This document shows positions 13,270-23,430 of a DNA stretch of 64,000 nucleotides, piece after piece. Each line of letters begins with the position of its first letter. Position 1 is the stretch's first letter. The position numbers were made by a program, and so were the translations under genes. Location: positions 8,678,160 through 8,742,159 of the forward strand of contig CM035171.1 of assembly GCA_020205615.1 (NCBI GenBank). The letters run 5' to 3'. The notes under the pieces were generated by a model. The model made no database searches. It was not told where the DNA came from and saw nothing but the letters and a program-made list of their open reading frames with translations. The stretch is from Panax quinquefolius. Lineage: Eukaryota > Streptophyta > Magnoliopsida > Apiales > Araliaceae.

Positions 13270-14060
13270 TTGAACGTTAACAATGGAGTGAATGAGATCG
13301 TGGAGACACCTCTAATCGCCAACCAAGATAATGTGATGTCAAAGTAAGAAGGAATTAGAGATATCCATGTAGTGAGTGAAGAATTGATAGTTGCACCTTA
13401 GATAATCGCAGAGGTAACAAATTGAGAGTGAGGAAGAAAAGGAAGAAGAGGTACTTGAAGAGAGTTTATTAGAGGTATTTTATGATCAAAATGTAGAATT
13501 GCAAAATCGTATTCATGAGTTAGAAGAGCAGTCAAGAATTGCAGAGCGTCAGGAGCAAAAGGATGCAACGATTCAAGCTTGTGTTACCCGATATGTGATG
13601 CTTGAATGTAAGCACTTTTCGCGTAGTATAAGATGATAAAGCCGAATCTGAAATGAAAGAAGAAATAACCGAACGAAAGTGAGAATGAGTGATGTATGGG
13701 AAAAAGCCGATTTACGCTGTTGATATTATGGAAAGAGATGTCCAATCTAAAAGAGAAGATTTAACAACGACGGAAGACGCTTAAGAAGCAAGATCAAAGA
13801 CCAAAGAACAAATTCTAGGGGAAGAGAACGATCGCCAGCTTAGATGCTACAGATGCGAGAGAGGGACATATAAGGTCAAACTGCTCAAAGCCTTCCAAGG
13901 TATGTTTTAGTTGTGGAAAAGATGGTCACATAGCTCGATTTTGTCCTATAAATAAATCAAGTCCAATGGGACGTTGGCACCAGAGGCGGATACATGTAAA
14001 AGTCAAAGTCAACGACATCGGAAGAGCGTTTTGTGACTTCTCAAAAAAGCGAGTAACCCG
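13270..14060 (+). pseudogene. A1 gag remnant with two zinc knuckles
   Basis: Acidic and basic coding stretches (ERQEQKDATIQACVTRYV) stand where gag begins, but the central PF03732 core seen in A0 and A3 is missing. Two CCHC knuckles follow: CYRC then GHIRSNC at about 13840-13895 (a frame change lies between them) and CFSCGKDGHIARFC at about 13905-13950. The family role is RNA packaging. Deletion of the core plus the frame breaks make it non-functional. Confidence 0.7.
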
Positions 14061-15180
14061 AACGGTTAGCACGGGTTAGTTAATTATAAATTCTTGCGAA
14101 GTTTATACCTTACTAGATACCTTGCTTCTACCCATTCTTTATCTCTCTTCTTTATACTCAACGCTTGAACTCGACTACGGAGAAATTAGACTTTGACCTA
14201 TTTATGGAGACTCCGTTAGAGAAACTTTCATTACATCCGTTGTTTAGAAATCTTGTTTGATCCAGTTGGCACCATCACATTACCCGTTAACCTTATTTAT
14301 TTAAAGATACTTGCTTTTGATGTGATTTTAGGAATAATTGGTTAACTACTCATCATGCCAAATTGATTGCTTTTGTAAGGTCATAGTTTTCATATTCCTA
14401 AGCAACCTCGTTATTCAATTCAAGCAATCAAACCATTGTAGTCAAACATTTTCATATCAAGCCATGAAGTCATTCGCTTATTACGGATGTCAAGTTTTCT
14501 TAGTCCATGTTATGGATTTGAATAAAGACACGCCGATTTGAATAATATTCCCGTTGTTATTGATTTTTCCGACGTATTTCAAGAATTTCTTCGTTTACTC
14601 CCAAAGATCGATATTAAATTTTGTATCGACTTTGAACCCTAAGACAAAACTCATTTCTAAAATCTCATATCGAATGGCTCCTATTGAACTTCGTGAGTTA
14701 AAATTCAACTATAGAATTTGGTACCGAGCCTTTATCCGGTGACTTCCTTTGCGGAATGCACCGCCGCATTCTCCGTAGGGGGACGCCATATTCGTGCGAT
14801 AGTAAACCGACAGGTGTCATTGTAACGTCTTATCCAAGGTTGATATGAGTCACGCTTGAGAACAACCTAAGCTCAGAAATCGAAATACGTAGCTTTCTAG
14901 GCTTAGTTGGATATTATCTGAGATTCGTTGAAGGATATTCTCGAATCGCTATTCCATTAACGCAAATTGACTCGTAGAGATACAAAATTCGAATGGAGCA
15001 AAAATGTGGAAGAGCTTCAAGAACTCAAGAGGAGACTCATTTCAAAGACATGTTCCGACCATGCTATCCTCGAAAAAGCGAACGTGGTAGCCGACGTGTT
15101 GAGTAGAAGATCGATACAAGTACGAAAGTACGATATTATCAAAGACTCATTTCAGAGATAATTTACAAATAATAGAGATG
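14061..15180 (+). pseudogene. A1 protease - RT start - RNase H remnants
   Basis: The block reads protease (VYTLL at about 14100, damaged active site at about 14110-14135, ILGI..WL near 14330), connector (GCQVFLVHVMDLNKDTPI, 14488-14541), RT start ([11 protein letters not shown], to about 14700), and then a 170-base module also found in B elements (47.4 kb). It then jumps to the RT/RNase H boundary (LVGYY RFVEGYSRIA, TRRDTKFEWSKNVEELQELKRRLIS) and KANVVADVLSRR. The RT palm with its FIDD motif is deleted. Confidence 0.75.
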
Positions 15181-15735
15181 GAGATGAAAACTCTAGGTAC
15201 CCACGTGATGATATACGAGTATAATCGACTTTAATCGATAAAGTTAAAGTTGTTCAAGCTACACACCGAGTCGATGAATTTGAAGAAGGAGGTGCAAGAA
15301 GTCATATTTCAAAAGCGAGAATCGGTGAGGTGGGGAAAGCTCAAACCTTCGATTTATTAATCCATTTGAAATTCTCGATCGAATAGAACCGTGGCCTATG
15401 TAATCGCTTTTACCGCCAAGTACGACGCGTGTTCATAACGCTTTTCACGATCGATGTTACGTAAATATGTGGATGACCAAACCACGCTATCGAAGTTAGA
15501 ACCGACGAGATAAATCAAGACTTAACGTGACGAGGAGGTACTCACAAGATCTTGGATAGAAAGAACATGTCCCATGTACCGAGGTTATACCACAAGTTAA
15601 AGTTTTGTGGAGAAACCATGCTATCGAGGAAATGACCGGGAGTTGAAAACGGAAATGAAAGTGAGGTATTCTCATCTTTTCAAACACCAGTGCACGTACG
15701 CCAATTTCGAGGACGAAATTTCATAAGGAGGGAGG
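15181..15735 (+). pseudogene. A1 integrase C-terminal / chromodomain-like tail
   Basis: Frames give RVHNAFH-like, LRKYV, PNHAIEVRTDEI, ILDRKEHVP, VIPQVKVLWRNHAIEEMT and KVRYSHLF. This is the ILDR...WRNH...EEATWE...YPHLF pattern of the C-terminal chromodomain-like region of Del/Tekay chromoviruses, thought to steer integration toward heterochromatin. The integrase core (DDE residues) is deleted. The polypurine tract CATAAGGAGGGAGG at 15722-15735 closes the internal region. Confidence 0.72.
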
Positions 15736-18566
15736 TCAGAAGACCCCAACTTATTATTAATGAAATTTAATTTTCTCTATTTATTATTTTAAAATAGTAA
15801 GGGTTGATTTGATTAATGTGGATAGTTAGGGGTAAAATACTAAATATTTCAAAAATAAGCAAGTGGTTATAAAATATTCATTATTGTCTGGAATATTCGT
15901 TTGGTCGTAGAATATTCAGATCGTTTGGGAATATTCGCATTTACCAGCAGCCTTTTTGTGGGCCCCATAACGAAAAAGCGATTGGATGAAGAAAACGACA
16001 AATATAAGTTGTTTATAAATAACTGGCGTAGTTGTTACCAAGTATCATCGTTGGAATACCCTTATGGTTAAAACACACTAATACGCCATTGTTGAACAAG
16101 AAGACACTCAGATATTTCACCAATTATTGATTCTTACGTAAGAAGGCACTACTCAATAATTGTTACAAAGAATTATTGCTTCAAAGATTTTATTTTATTG
16201 ATTCAATAATTGTCATATTGATATTTTATATTATCGTTGTTTCAATAATTGTCATTACACAAGATTTTCCATTATCGAGCAATAATTCATATTATCCTAA
16301 TAATATTATTAGATAACATTATTGGCAATGTCTAGAAAGTTCGCATCTAAGGAGAGGTTTGGTCACCTAATCAAGGCCAAAGAAGAGAGAACCTTATCGA
16401 AAGCCCCTCTTCCTTGAACTACCGGCACAAAGATCGTGATTCTCAGAATATTATTTATGAATAATTAATTATTGATTTATATGATGAGGAAAATATTTAT
16501 TTTATGTAGATATAGATGGAGAAAATTTTAATGTGACAATTGTTGAAAATTAATATTTTATCTTTTTCGATAAAATAATTCATTTAAATATATTATTTTA
16601 ATAATATATTAACGGTGATATTTTTTTTATAATGAATGTGGGATATATGAGTATATGAGGAGGAAGAGTATTTTGTGGCATTAAATGTTTAACACATATT
16701 TTGTGTGTTGGTGGACCTGATTATCGACCAAATTTGATTATAAATTGTAAAATCGCCTGCTTATGGATTTCGGTCAATTTCTTTTGGAATTTGGAAAAAT
16801 TTCTTCTCGCAAAGTTGTAGAGAATTGAATTTCCTATAAAAATTCATGAGATTTCAATTTTTATGATAAAAGAGCTATTTATTATGAATTATTGAAGTTC
16901 CAAAGTTCAAATAATTGATTTTTGAAAGTTTTAATTGTTTTAATTAACAAAACGTTTTTGGAATGTTTGGGTGGCCTCATTTAACATGTGTAGGAGCTGA
17001 ATTCAATTGGCAAGTGTGTATGCATATGAGGTTTGGAAAATATATATATATTATATTATATTAAATTTTCTGCTTTGTGTTCTAAGCAATTTTCTATAAT
17101 AAATAGGTGCTTAGGTTAGAATTGAAAATCACACCGTAAATCAAAGTTTTCTCTCTATATTATCGAGCGTATTCTTGTGAGTATTTTGAGTATACTTTGA
17201 GTATTGCTATACTGGCAAAGTTCAAGTCATAGCCTATATCCTGTTTTCAACTAAGTACTGCCTCTTTCGAGGTAAGGGGATGTTATTTTCTTCTCAAATG
17301 ATATTATTTCTTCAATATCATTATCTTTGAAATATTGGTTGGAACTTTTTATCAAATTTGGAACTTTTTCATGCTCGGGTTACTTATTCATGAGTTACTA
17401 TTCACGAGTTACTATTCATGAGTTACTATTCACGAGCTCTACTATTCACGAGTACTATTCACGAAGCGTGAAGATGTTTTTTTGTGAAATTTCTATCTTT
17501 TGGTATCGGAGTTACTATTCACGATATCTGATCTTATTCACGTATACGACACTATTCACGAATACTGCACTATTCAATCGAAAAATGAAATTTCTTCTTT
17601 TCGTCTCAAAATATCTATTCCGGATACTAGCTTTGATTGTATCCATGTTTTGATCATTCTTGAATTTTACACCACTATGATTATTTTTGAGGTATTGTTG
17701 AAATGGATAAAACAAAGTACGAATCCTTAATCCTTAATCCTTGTCATTTTGTTTCACCGGATTCGCTTTTTTAAAAATATTTTTCATCATCCTCGATCTT
17801 AAATGATGATATTATCAATATCTTTGGCCAGTAGTGCAAAGATGAAAGATTTTTGATGAATATCTTTGGACCGTAGTCTGATGATGAACAGTGTTGAGAT
17901 GAATACGACCGATCGATTAATATCTTTGGCCCGTAGAAAGTGCAAGATGAACAGTGTTTAGATGAACATGACTTAATCGATGAATATCTTTGGCTCAGAG
18001 TGCAAAAGATGAATATTTGATTCCGTATATATATTAATTGATGTTACAGGATAAAATATCGACGATGAACTTTTAAATTCATATATAAGATAGTAGTTTG
18101 CATTCTCTACTTAACTCTTCTAATGAATTATTATTTCATTGCGAAATATTGATTTAAAATTTGTTGTCTATTGTATTCTATTAGATTTTTCCCTATTGAA
18201 GACTAACGATAATTTGTTATATATTATCTTAGTCATAATATTCTTTACCGGGCTAGTTGAGCTCACCCTTTTCCTTTTTGTTCCATTTTTCTTCTCGTCA
18301 GAGGCGAGAATGTAACGCAGTACTAGCCGGGGTATGGAATGAAGGTTCTAGAGAGAGTTGTTTAGTAGTCCTCACCATTTTTATAAAATAATGTATTAAT
18401 AATTATGATGGGGATTTATTTGCGTGTGGATATTGTCTAGATGGCAATATCTCGTATTTAAACTCACGCTTTATATGTTGTAATAATAAAGTTGTAGTTA
18501 TTTCGCACCATGTATTTGGCGACTCGTAATGGGTTGGATGGAATGGACCTATTTTGGGGCGCGTCG
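15736..18566 (+). repeat. A-family LTR, second of A1
   Basis: It aligns along its full length with 10253-13074. The two differ mainly by short indels, many of them at CAG/CTG/CG sites. Its end (GGGGCGCGTCGCG) is corrupted relative to GGGGCGCCACA and runs directly into the second part of the B2 LTR. Confidence 0.85.
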
Positions 18567-20073
18567 CGTGAAATATCAAGGATATTCCACTAATTTCATG
18601 GAGTATAAAGTCAAAGATTTAACCAACTGGGTATAATAAAAATGGAATAACAAAAGAAATCACCATGCATGCGGTACTTAGCATGTACGCAGTTATTCCA
18701 ATGTAATAATAATAATCGGAACCGAGTCGTGTGAAATTCACAATCAAGCAAGATGATCCAACGTAATAATAAATGTTTGAATAATAAACAATGGAACCAG
18801 TCCTGTAAAACACATGCATGTGATATTCCAAATGAATAATAAATACGGAATAATAAACAATGGAACCGAGTGTCCTGTAAAACACACGCACGTGATATTC
18901 CAACGAGAATAATAAATACGGAATAATAAACAATGGAACCAGTCCTGTAAAACACACGATGTGATATTCCAACAAAATAATAAAGAATGGAATAACGTAA
19001 GAAGATCACCAAGTATAGGGGATTCAGCAGATCACAGTTATTCCAACAGAATAAATAAGAATGAAATAATATAAAGATTTCACCAAGTATAGGGTATGCC
19101 GTGACTGAGGTTATGTATAGGGTATACCACTTTTTACAAAGTTATTCCAATGTAATAATAAACAATGGAATAACAACGAAGTTCTCTTCATGAATACAAA
19201 AGAATAACACCCCTTACGGGTATAACAAATAATATTCCCTACCTTAAGAAGAGCCGAATATTGGCAAAGTGAAGTAGCGAATACTTTTCTTCTTTCTCTA
19301 TATAGTTTCTCTCTAGAATTTCAAAGGAATTAAGTAAGAAAATAATGAAGGAATGAGCTTCAATTTATAGGAAAATAGAATGCATAGTAATTAATCCATG
19401 AATCGGTCCGTATTGATTTACTTTAATCGACGGTCCATATTTAAAGCAAAATCTTTTAAATAAAATATAATATATTCTATTTATATAAAAACATTTTACT
19501 ATGCAAACACTATGCAACACTATGCAAAACACTATGCAACACTATGCATAATAAAATATAATATATTCTATTTATGTAATAACTTTAATAAAGTATTCTG
19601 CTTTTATATAAAAAGATGTTTCGCTTTTATTACGTTAATAATACGAATAAAACAAAACGTCATTACCGCTTATAATAATTCAAACCGAAAGTGACTTCTC
19701 ACATAAGAATCAATAATCAATATCGTATTGCTACTATGCAACCACCGTGACATCGTTTTTTTTACTACCGAGTAGTTCAACAAGATCAACGGCAGTAAAA
19801 CTTCCGCCGTTATTTCAATAAAATATTTTTGTCATTTTCTCAATCCGACAATAATTACATTATGGGATCCACCAATGATTGAGTAGTTGCATCGAATATT
19901 CCCCGCTAAACCGAATATTCCCCACCAATCGAATATAATATAACCACTTGCATACTTTGCAAAATTTATAAATACTACCCACAACTATAATATTATCTCA
20001 AATTCACACCATAATATTAAAAAAATTATTTCGACAAAATTTAAATCTTTATTGATAAAATCTGGGTCTCACA
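18567..20073 (-). repeat. B2 3' LTR, second part
   Basis: It continues 8034-8998 and together they give a full B LTR (about 2.47 kb). The ~70-base array lies at about 18690-19010. A perfect 9-base stem, GTTATTCCA with TGGAATAAC, lies at 19141-19174, and the ACTATGCAA tandem at about 19500-19545. It ends GGTCTCACA at 20073, next to the polypurine tract. Confidence 0.87.
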
Positions 20074-20074
20074 A

Positions 20075-20089
20075 TCTCCCTCCTTATGG
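20075..20089 (-). promoter_or_regulatory. B2 polypurine tract
   Basis: TCTCCCTCCTTATGG here is the complement of CCATAAGGAGGGAGA, touching the 3' LTR. It primes plus-strand DNA synthesis. The same purine core (AAGGAGGGAG) serves the A family. Confidence 0.8.
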
Positions 20090-20179
20090 AATTTCACCCT
20101 CGAAATTAGGAATGATACTGGTATGATAAAGAGATGAGGATACCTTGAATACCTTTATCGTTAAAAATATTAAATTCAT

Positions 20180-20935
20180 CTTTGCAATACTACCGAAGAT
20201 ATTCATTAACAATTCATCTTTGCACTACAGGGCCAAAGATATACAATCAGAAACCAATAATGCCGAGACGCAGCCTTAATAGTATCACGACCACGAATTA
20301 TCCATGCACCAATCGCCAAGGATATTCGTGTTTTTCAATTACTGATCCATGATTATACCGAATAATCCTCGGTCATAATCATACCAAGTCTATCAATGCA
20401 CTACTGACCAAAATGACTTTTACTACATCCATGAATTAATATTTCATTCTTTGAGACTCACTCAATAATTAATCCATATCATCGAATCATCCCCGCACTA
20501 CAAAAGCAAGGATATTTATTAAGTATCACGACCACGAATTATCCATGCACTACGAAAAGATAATCGTGTATTCATTAAATATCACGACCACAAATTATCC
20601 ATGCACTACGACCAAAGATAATTGTGTATTCATTAAGATCACGACCACAAATTATCCATGCACTACGGCCAAAGATAATCGTGTATTCATTAGTATCACG
20701 ACCACAAATTATCCATACACTACTACCAAAGATAATCGTGTATTCATTAGTATCACGACCACAAATTATCCATGCACTACTACCAAAGATAATTGTGTAT
20801 TCATTAAGTATCACGACCACAAATTATCCATGCACTACTACCAAAGATAATCGTGTTTTCAATTACGGTTATGATTATACCCAACAATCCACTGGTCATA
20901 ATCATACCAAGTCCATCTATGCACTACAGAATGAC
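20180..20935 (-). repeat. B2 hairpin-unit array (57-base units)
   Basis: Six tandem units of about 56-58 bases run from 20525 to 20870, each ATCACGACCAC[G/A]AATTATCC then ATGCACTAC, a variable link and AAAGATAAT[C/T]GTG. Each can fold: CACGAATTATC (20533-20543) pairs with GATAATCGTG (20559-20568), and CACAAATTATC (20589-20599) with GATAATTGTG (20617-20626), each with one bulge. Other hairpin types flank it (ATCTTTG/CAAAGAT; ATGATTATACC/GGTCATAATCAT). It is non-coding despite open frames on both strands, which are the repeat read in phase. Confidence 0.85.
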
Positions 20936-22150
20936 GTATGACTTTCAACATAATATAAACATGAGGATAATGATATAAAGAATCAATCAAATGAGATAAA
21001 GGATAAATATTAAACATTTATAATATAATTTATCCGAGATTCAAGAATATCCCCATGTTATCAATCACTTAATAATCTCATAATCTAATATCATTAATAT
21101 TATAACAATATTTTAATCACTTCTTAAATTTATAAACAATTTATCTCAATTGTTTACGCTTTTTACCATATAATGCATTTAATCATTCAAAATGTCATAC
21201 TCATAAGATATCATCACCAATTATCAATTCCTCATAAAAAAAAAATATGCATATATCTATATATAGATTCTCTAGCCATAAAATCTTATTTTCAACTTTT
21301 GTTACTTCACATAACATATTTAACTCATATGTTCATAACTAAACTATTTTCATGAAAAATACCAAATCAGTCCCAAAAATATTTCTTTTCTGGGATTTAG
21401 CATAATATAGTCCCATAATGAAAAAATATTTTTCTCGGAATTTTTAAAATTCATTTACTATTTTTCAAAAATCAATTTCTAATTAATTCCTTAAGAAATT
21501 AGCTACCTCAAGTTTAACTCCAAAAATTTCCAAATCTTGGCAGAATCTTACACATGTTAACGTGAGCTTCCGATTTAAATTTCATGGTCATCGGAGTTAT
21601 AGAACTCCGGTTATAGCGTTTTTCGTCGAAAAAACCTAAATATTGAAATAGTCATAACTTGCTCATTTTAAGTCAGAATGAGCTCATTTTTGGACAGGAG
21701 GTACTTTATACCATATACTTTCATGTCCCAAAAGGCCTGAATTTTTCTCATAATTTAAGTGACCGAAACAGCCCTCTAAAATCATGGCAGCAAATTTTTT
21801 TGGTTTTACAACTTTGCACTCCTTTGCTAAAATCAGTCCACACAAAAATCTACAACACCTTTTCCAGTAATTCCACTTGGATTAGTTAGGTAACTCACAG
21901 ATCTAACTCTAGGACTTGACCACACTCAAAAATTCAAAATATAATAGGAGATATGGTCAATTGAATTTCATGTTACGTTTTTCACCAAAATCTGATTTTC
22001 AACTCTTTGTGATTTTTAAGAAACTTTCATGTTTTCACATACTAACCAACATAACTCATCATAACACTTACTAATACCACGTATACCCATGATTTTCATT
22101 AGTCCAATGCTTTTATTATGACTTTCATCATAAACCACGTAAACTGTTCA
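20936..22150 (-). other. B2 conserved non-coding spacer
   Basis: About 1.2 kb of AT-rich sequence without a convincing ORF. It is repeated with few differences at 47761-48945 (opposite orientation) and 62121-63300. It stands where RT, RNase H and integrase would be in a full element. I do not recognise its origin. It could be material captured when the B lineage lost pol, kept for packaging or transcript length. Confidence 0.75.
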
Positions 22151-22864
22151 TTTTAGTTGAAGAAATATTTGAGGGTTTAAGAAATGGGTTTTGTCTTTGA
22201 TCGGTCAAATACGAAATTGATTTCACGCTCTAAGTAGGCTAAGAAGTCTTCAAGAATACGCCAGAAATTTATCAATAATAGAAATATCATTCAAAATCGC
22301 GACTCTCATCCAAAACTTGGATAAGACGTCACATTGATACCAACCTGTGACTTCTATCCCTTAACCTAGATAAGCACCTCACAAAGATACCTATAAACTT
22401 GCCATCTTCATTCACGATGTAAGCCTCTGAAAAGTCCGCTTCGGTGCATTCCACACAAGGAAGTCAACAACGAAAGGTTCGGGGCTCTTTACTTATGGCT
22501 TGATATGACAATGATTAACTTTAGGGTTTTGTTACTTTGAATTAGTATAACAGGGTTGTTATAAATATAAAAGCTAACAACCTTACGGAAAAGCATGATG
22601 AGTAGTTAACCAATTGATTCCTAAAATCAAAGGCAAGTATTTTCAAAGAGATAAGATTGACAGGTAACGTGAAAGTTTCGATTTGAATCAACAAGATTTA
22701 TAAACAGTGGAGGTATCGAAGGTTTCTCCCAACTAAGTTTAAACAGATAAATCAAAGTCCAATTTCTCTGGAGTCAAATTTAAACGTTGAACGCAAGCAA
22801 GTAAGATAAAATAATGGGTAGAGCTGGTATCTTATAAGGTATAGACTTCGCAATTTATAATTAA
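22151..22864 (-). pseudogene. B2 protease and RT-start remnant
   Basis: The complement shows the RT-start motif (near FCIDP..KTHFLNP), the connector (NDISII, FPSV-like), the 170-base module (DFL.WNAP, EDGKF.GI) and the protease (ESFDTS, LTPEKLDF-like). The active-site codons around 22815-22830 do not read DTG. Coding stops right after the RT start and gives way to the spacer, so RT was never complete in this family. Confidence 0.65.
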
Positions 22865-23282
22865 CTAACCCGTGCTAACTTCGTTAAACTTTACTCGCTT
22901 TTGAGAAGTCGTGAAAAATGCACTTCCTAAAACCAACGACTTTGTTTTGTCCATATCCACCTTTGGTGCCACCGTCCCACTAGACTTGACTTTGGTGCAC
23001 AAACAAAATTGAGCTAAATGACCTTCTCTTCTTGTAATTTCCACTTCTATTATCTTTGCCATGATTACCACCCAAGTGGTTACCATTCTTAGCATGATAA
23101 TTTCCCCGATGGTTATCATTGTTACGATAGCCGTTGCCACCAGATATGATTATTATCGTGTTGTTGGTCGTTACCTTTTGTTTGAAATTTGAATCAACAC
23201 TCTCATGTGCTTCATTGCTTATCTCAAAGCATTTTCGGATGTCATTCTCAAACACCGTCACAAAACAAGGGTTAATTAACAT
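22865..23282 (-). pseudogene. B2 gag remnant (C-terminal part with half a zinc knuckle)
   Basis: The minus frame 22865-23140 gives REGHLAQFCLCTK, the end of the second zinc knuckle, followed by the linker to protease. The minus frame 22980-23282 gives a Gly/Asn/His-rich stretch (GGNHGKDNRSGNYKKRR) just before the knuckles, and FENDIRKCFEISNEAHE-like residues. The first knuckle and the PF03732 core seen in B1 are deleted. Confidence 0.65.
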
Positions 23283-23416
23283 ATCACATATTATCCCTAT
23301 ACTCGACCAGCCAATTAAATACCAAATAAATTTAGGTAGGTCATACTAACTTAGCGAAGAATTCCCGTCTCTCCCATCCTAGTTCTTATCTCACCCTCAC
23401 CAGGATCATATCCTAA

Positions 23417-23427
23417 GCTCGATACTA
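23417..23427 (-). promoter_or_regulatory. B2 primer binding site (initiator-Met tRNA type)
   Basis: The complement reads TAGTATCGAGC just inside the 5' LTR, against the usual TGGTATCAGAGC. It again lacks the A of CAG, and one G is A. Confidence 0.7.
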
Positions 23428-23430
23428 AAC

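Larger units (their letters stand above)
8999..18566 (+). mobile_element. A1: A-family tandem (partial internal - LTR - internal - LTR) inside B2 LTR
   Basis: The order is truncated internal region (8999-10252), LTR (10253-13074), internal region (13075-15735), LTR (15736-18566). The two internal tails are near copies: 8999-10252 corresponds to about 14482-15735. This is what unequal recombination between LTRs, or misassembly, would leave. The internal region lacks most of RT and integrase, so this copy was non-autonomous even before its frames broke. The left edge starts abruptly in the protease/RT connector, with no LTR. Confidence 0.8.

Noticed and set aside
18611..19012. 133- and 118-residue minus frames rich in Phe/Tyr/Val resembling membrane segments
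   Set aside because: They are the ~70-base B LTR array read in phase; similar frames appear in every B LTR (24503, 51179, 59785).
20180..20935. CRISPR-like array (regular repeats with partly palindromic units)
   Set aside because: There are no unique spacers, unit spacing is by duplication, and the setting is a plant retroelement.
20545..20941. Overlapping open frames on both strands with repeated YPCTTTKDN and EYTIIFGSSA peptides, like a repeat protein
   Set aside because: They are the 57-base tandem unit (a multiple of three in most copies) read through. No start context, and the copies in B1 and B3 are not open.
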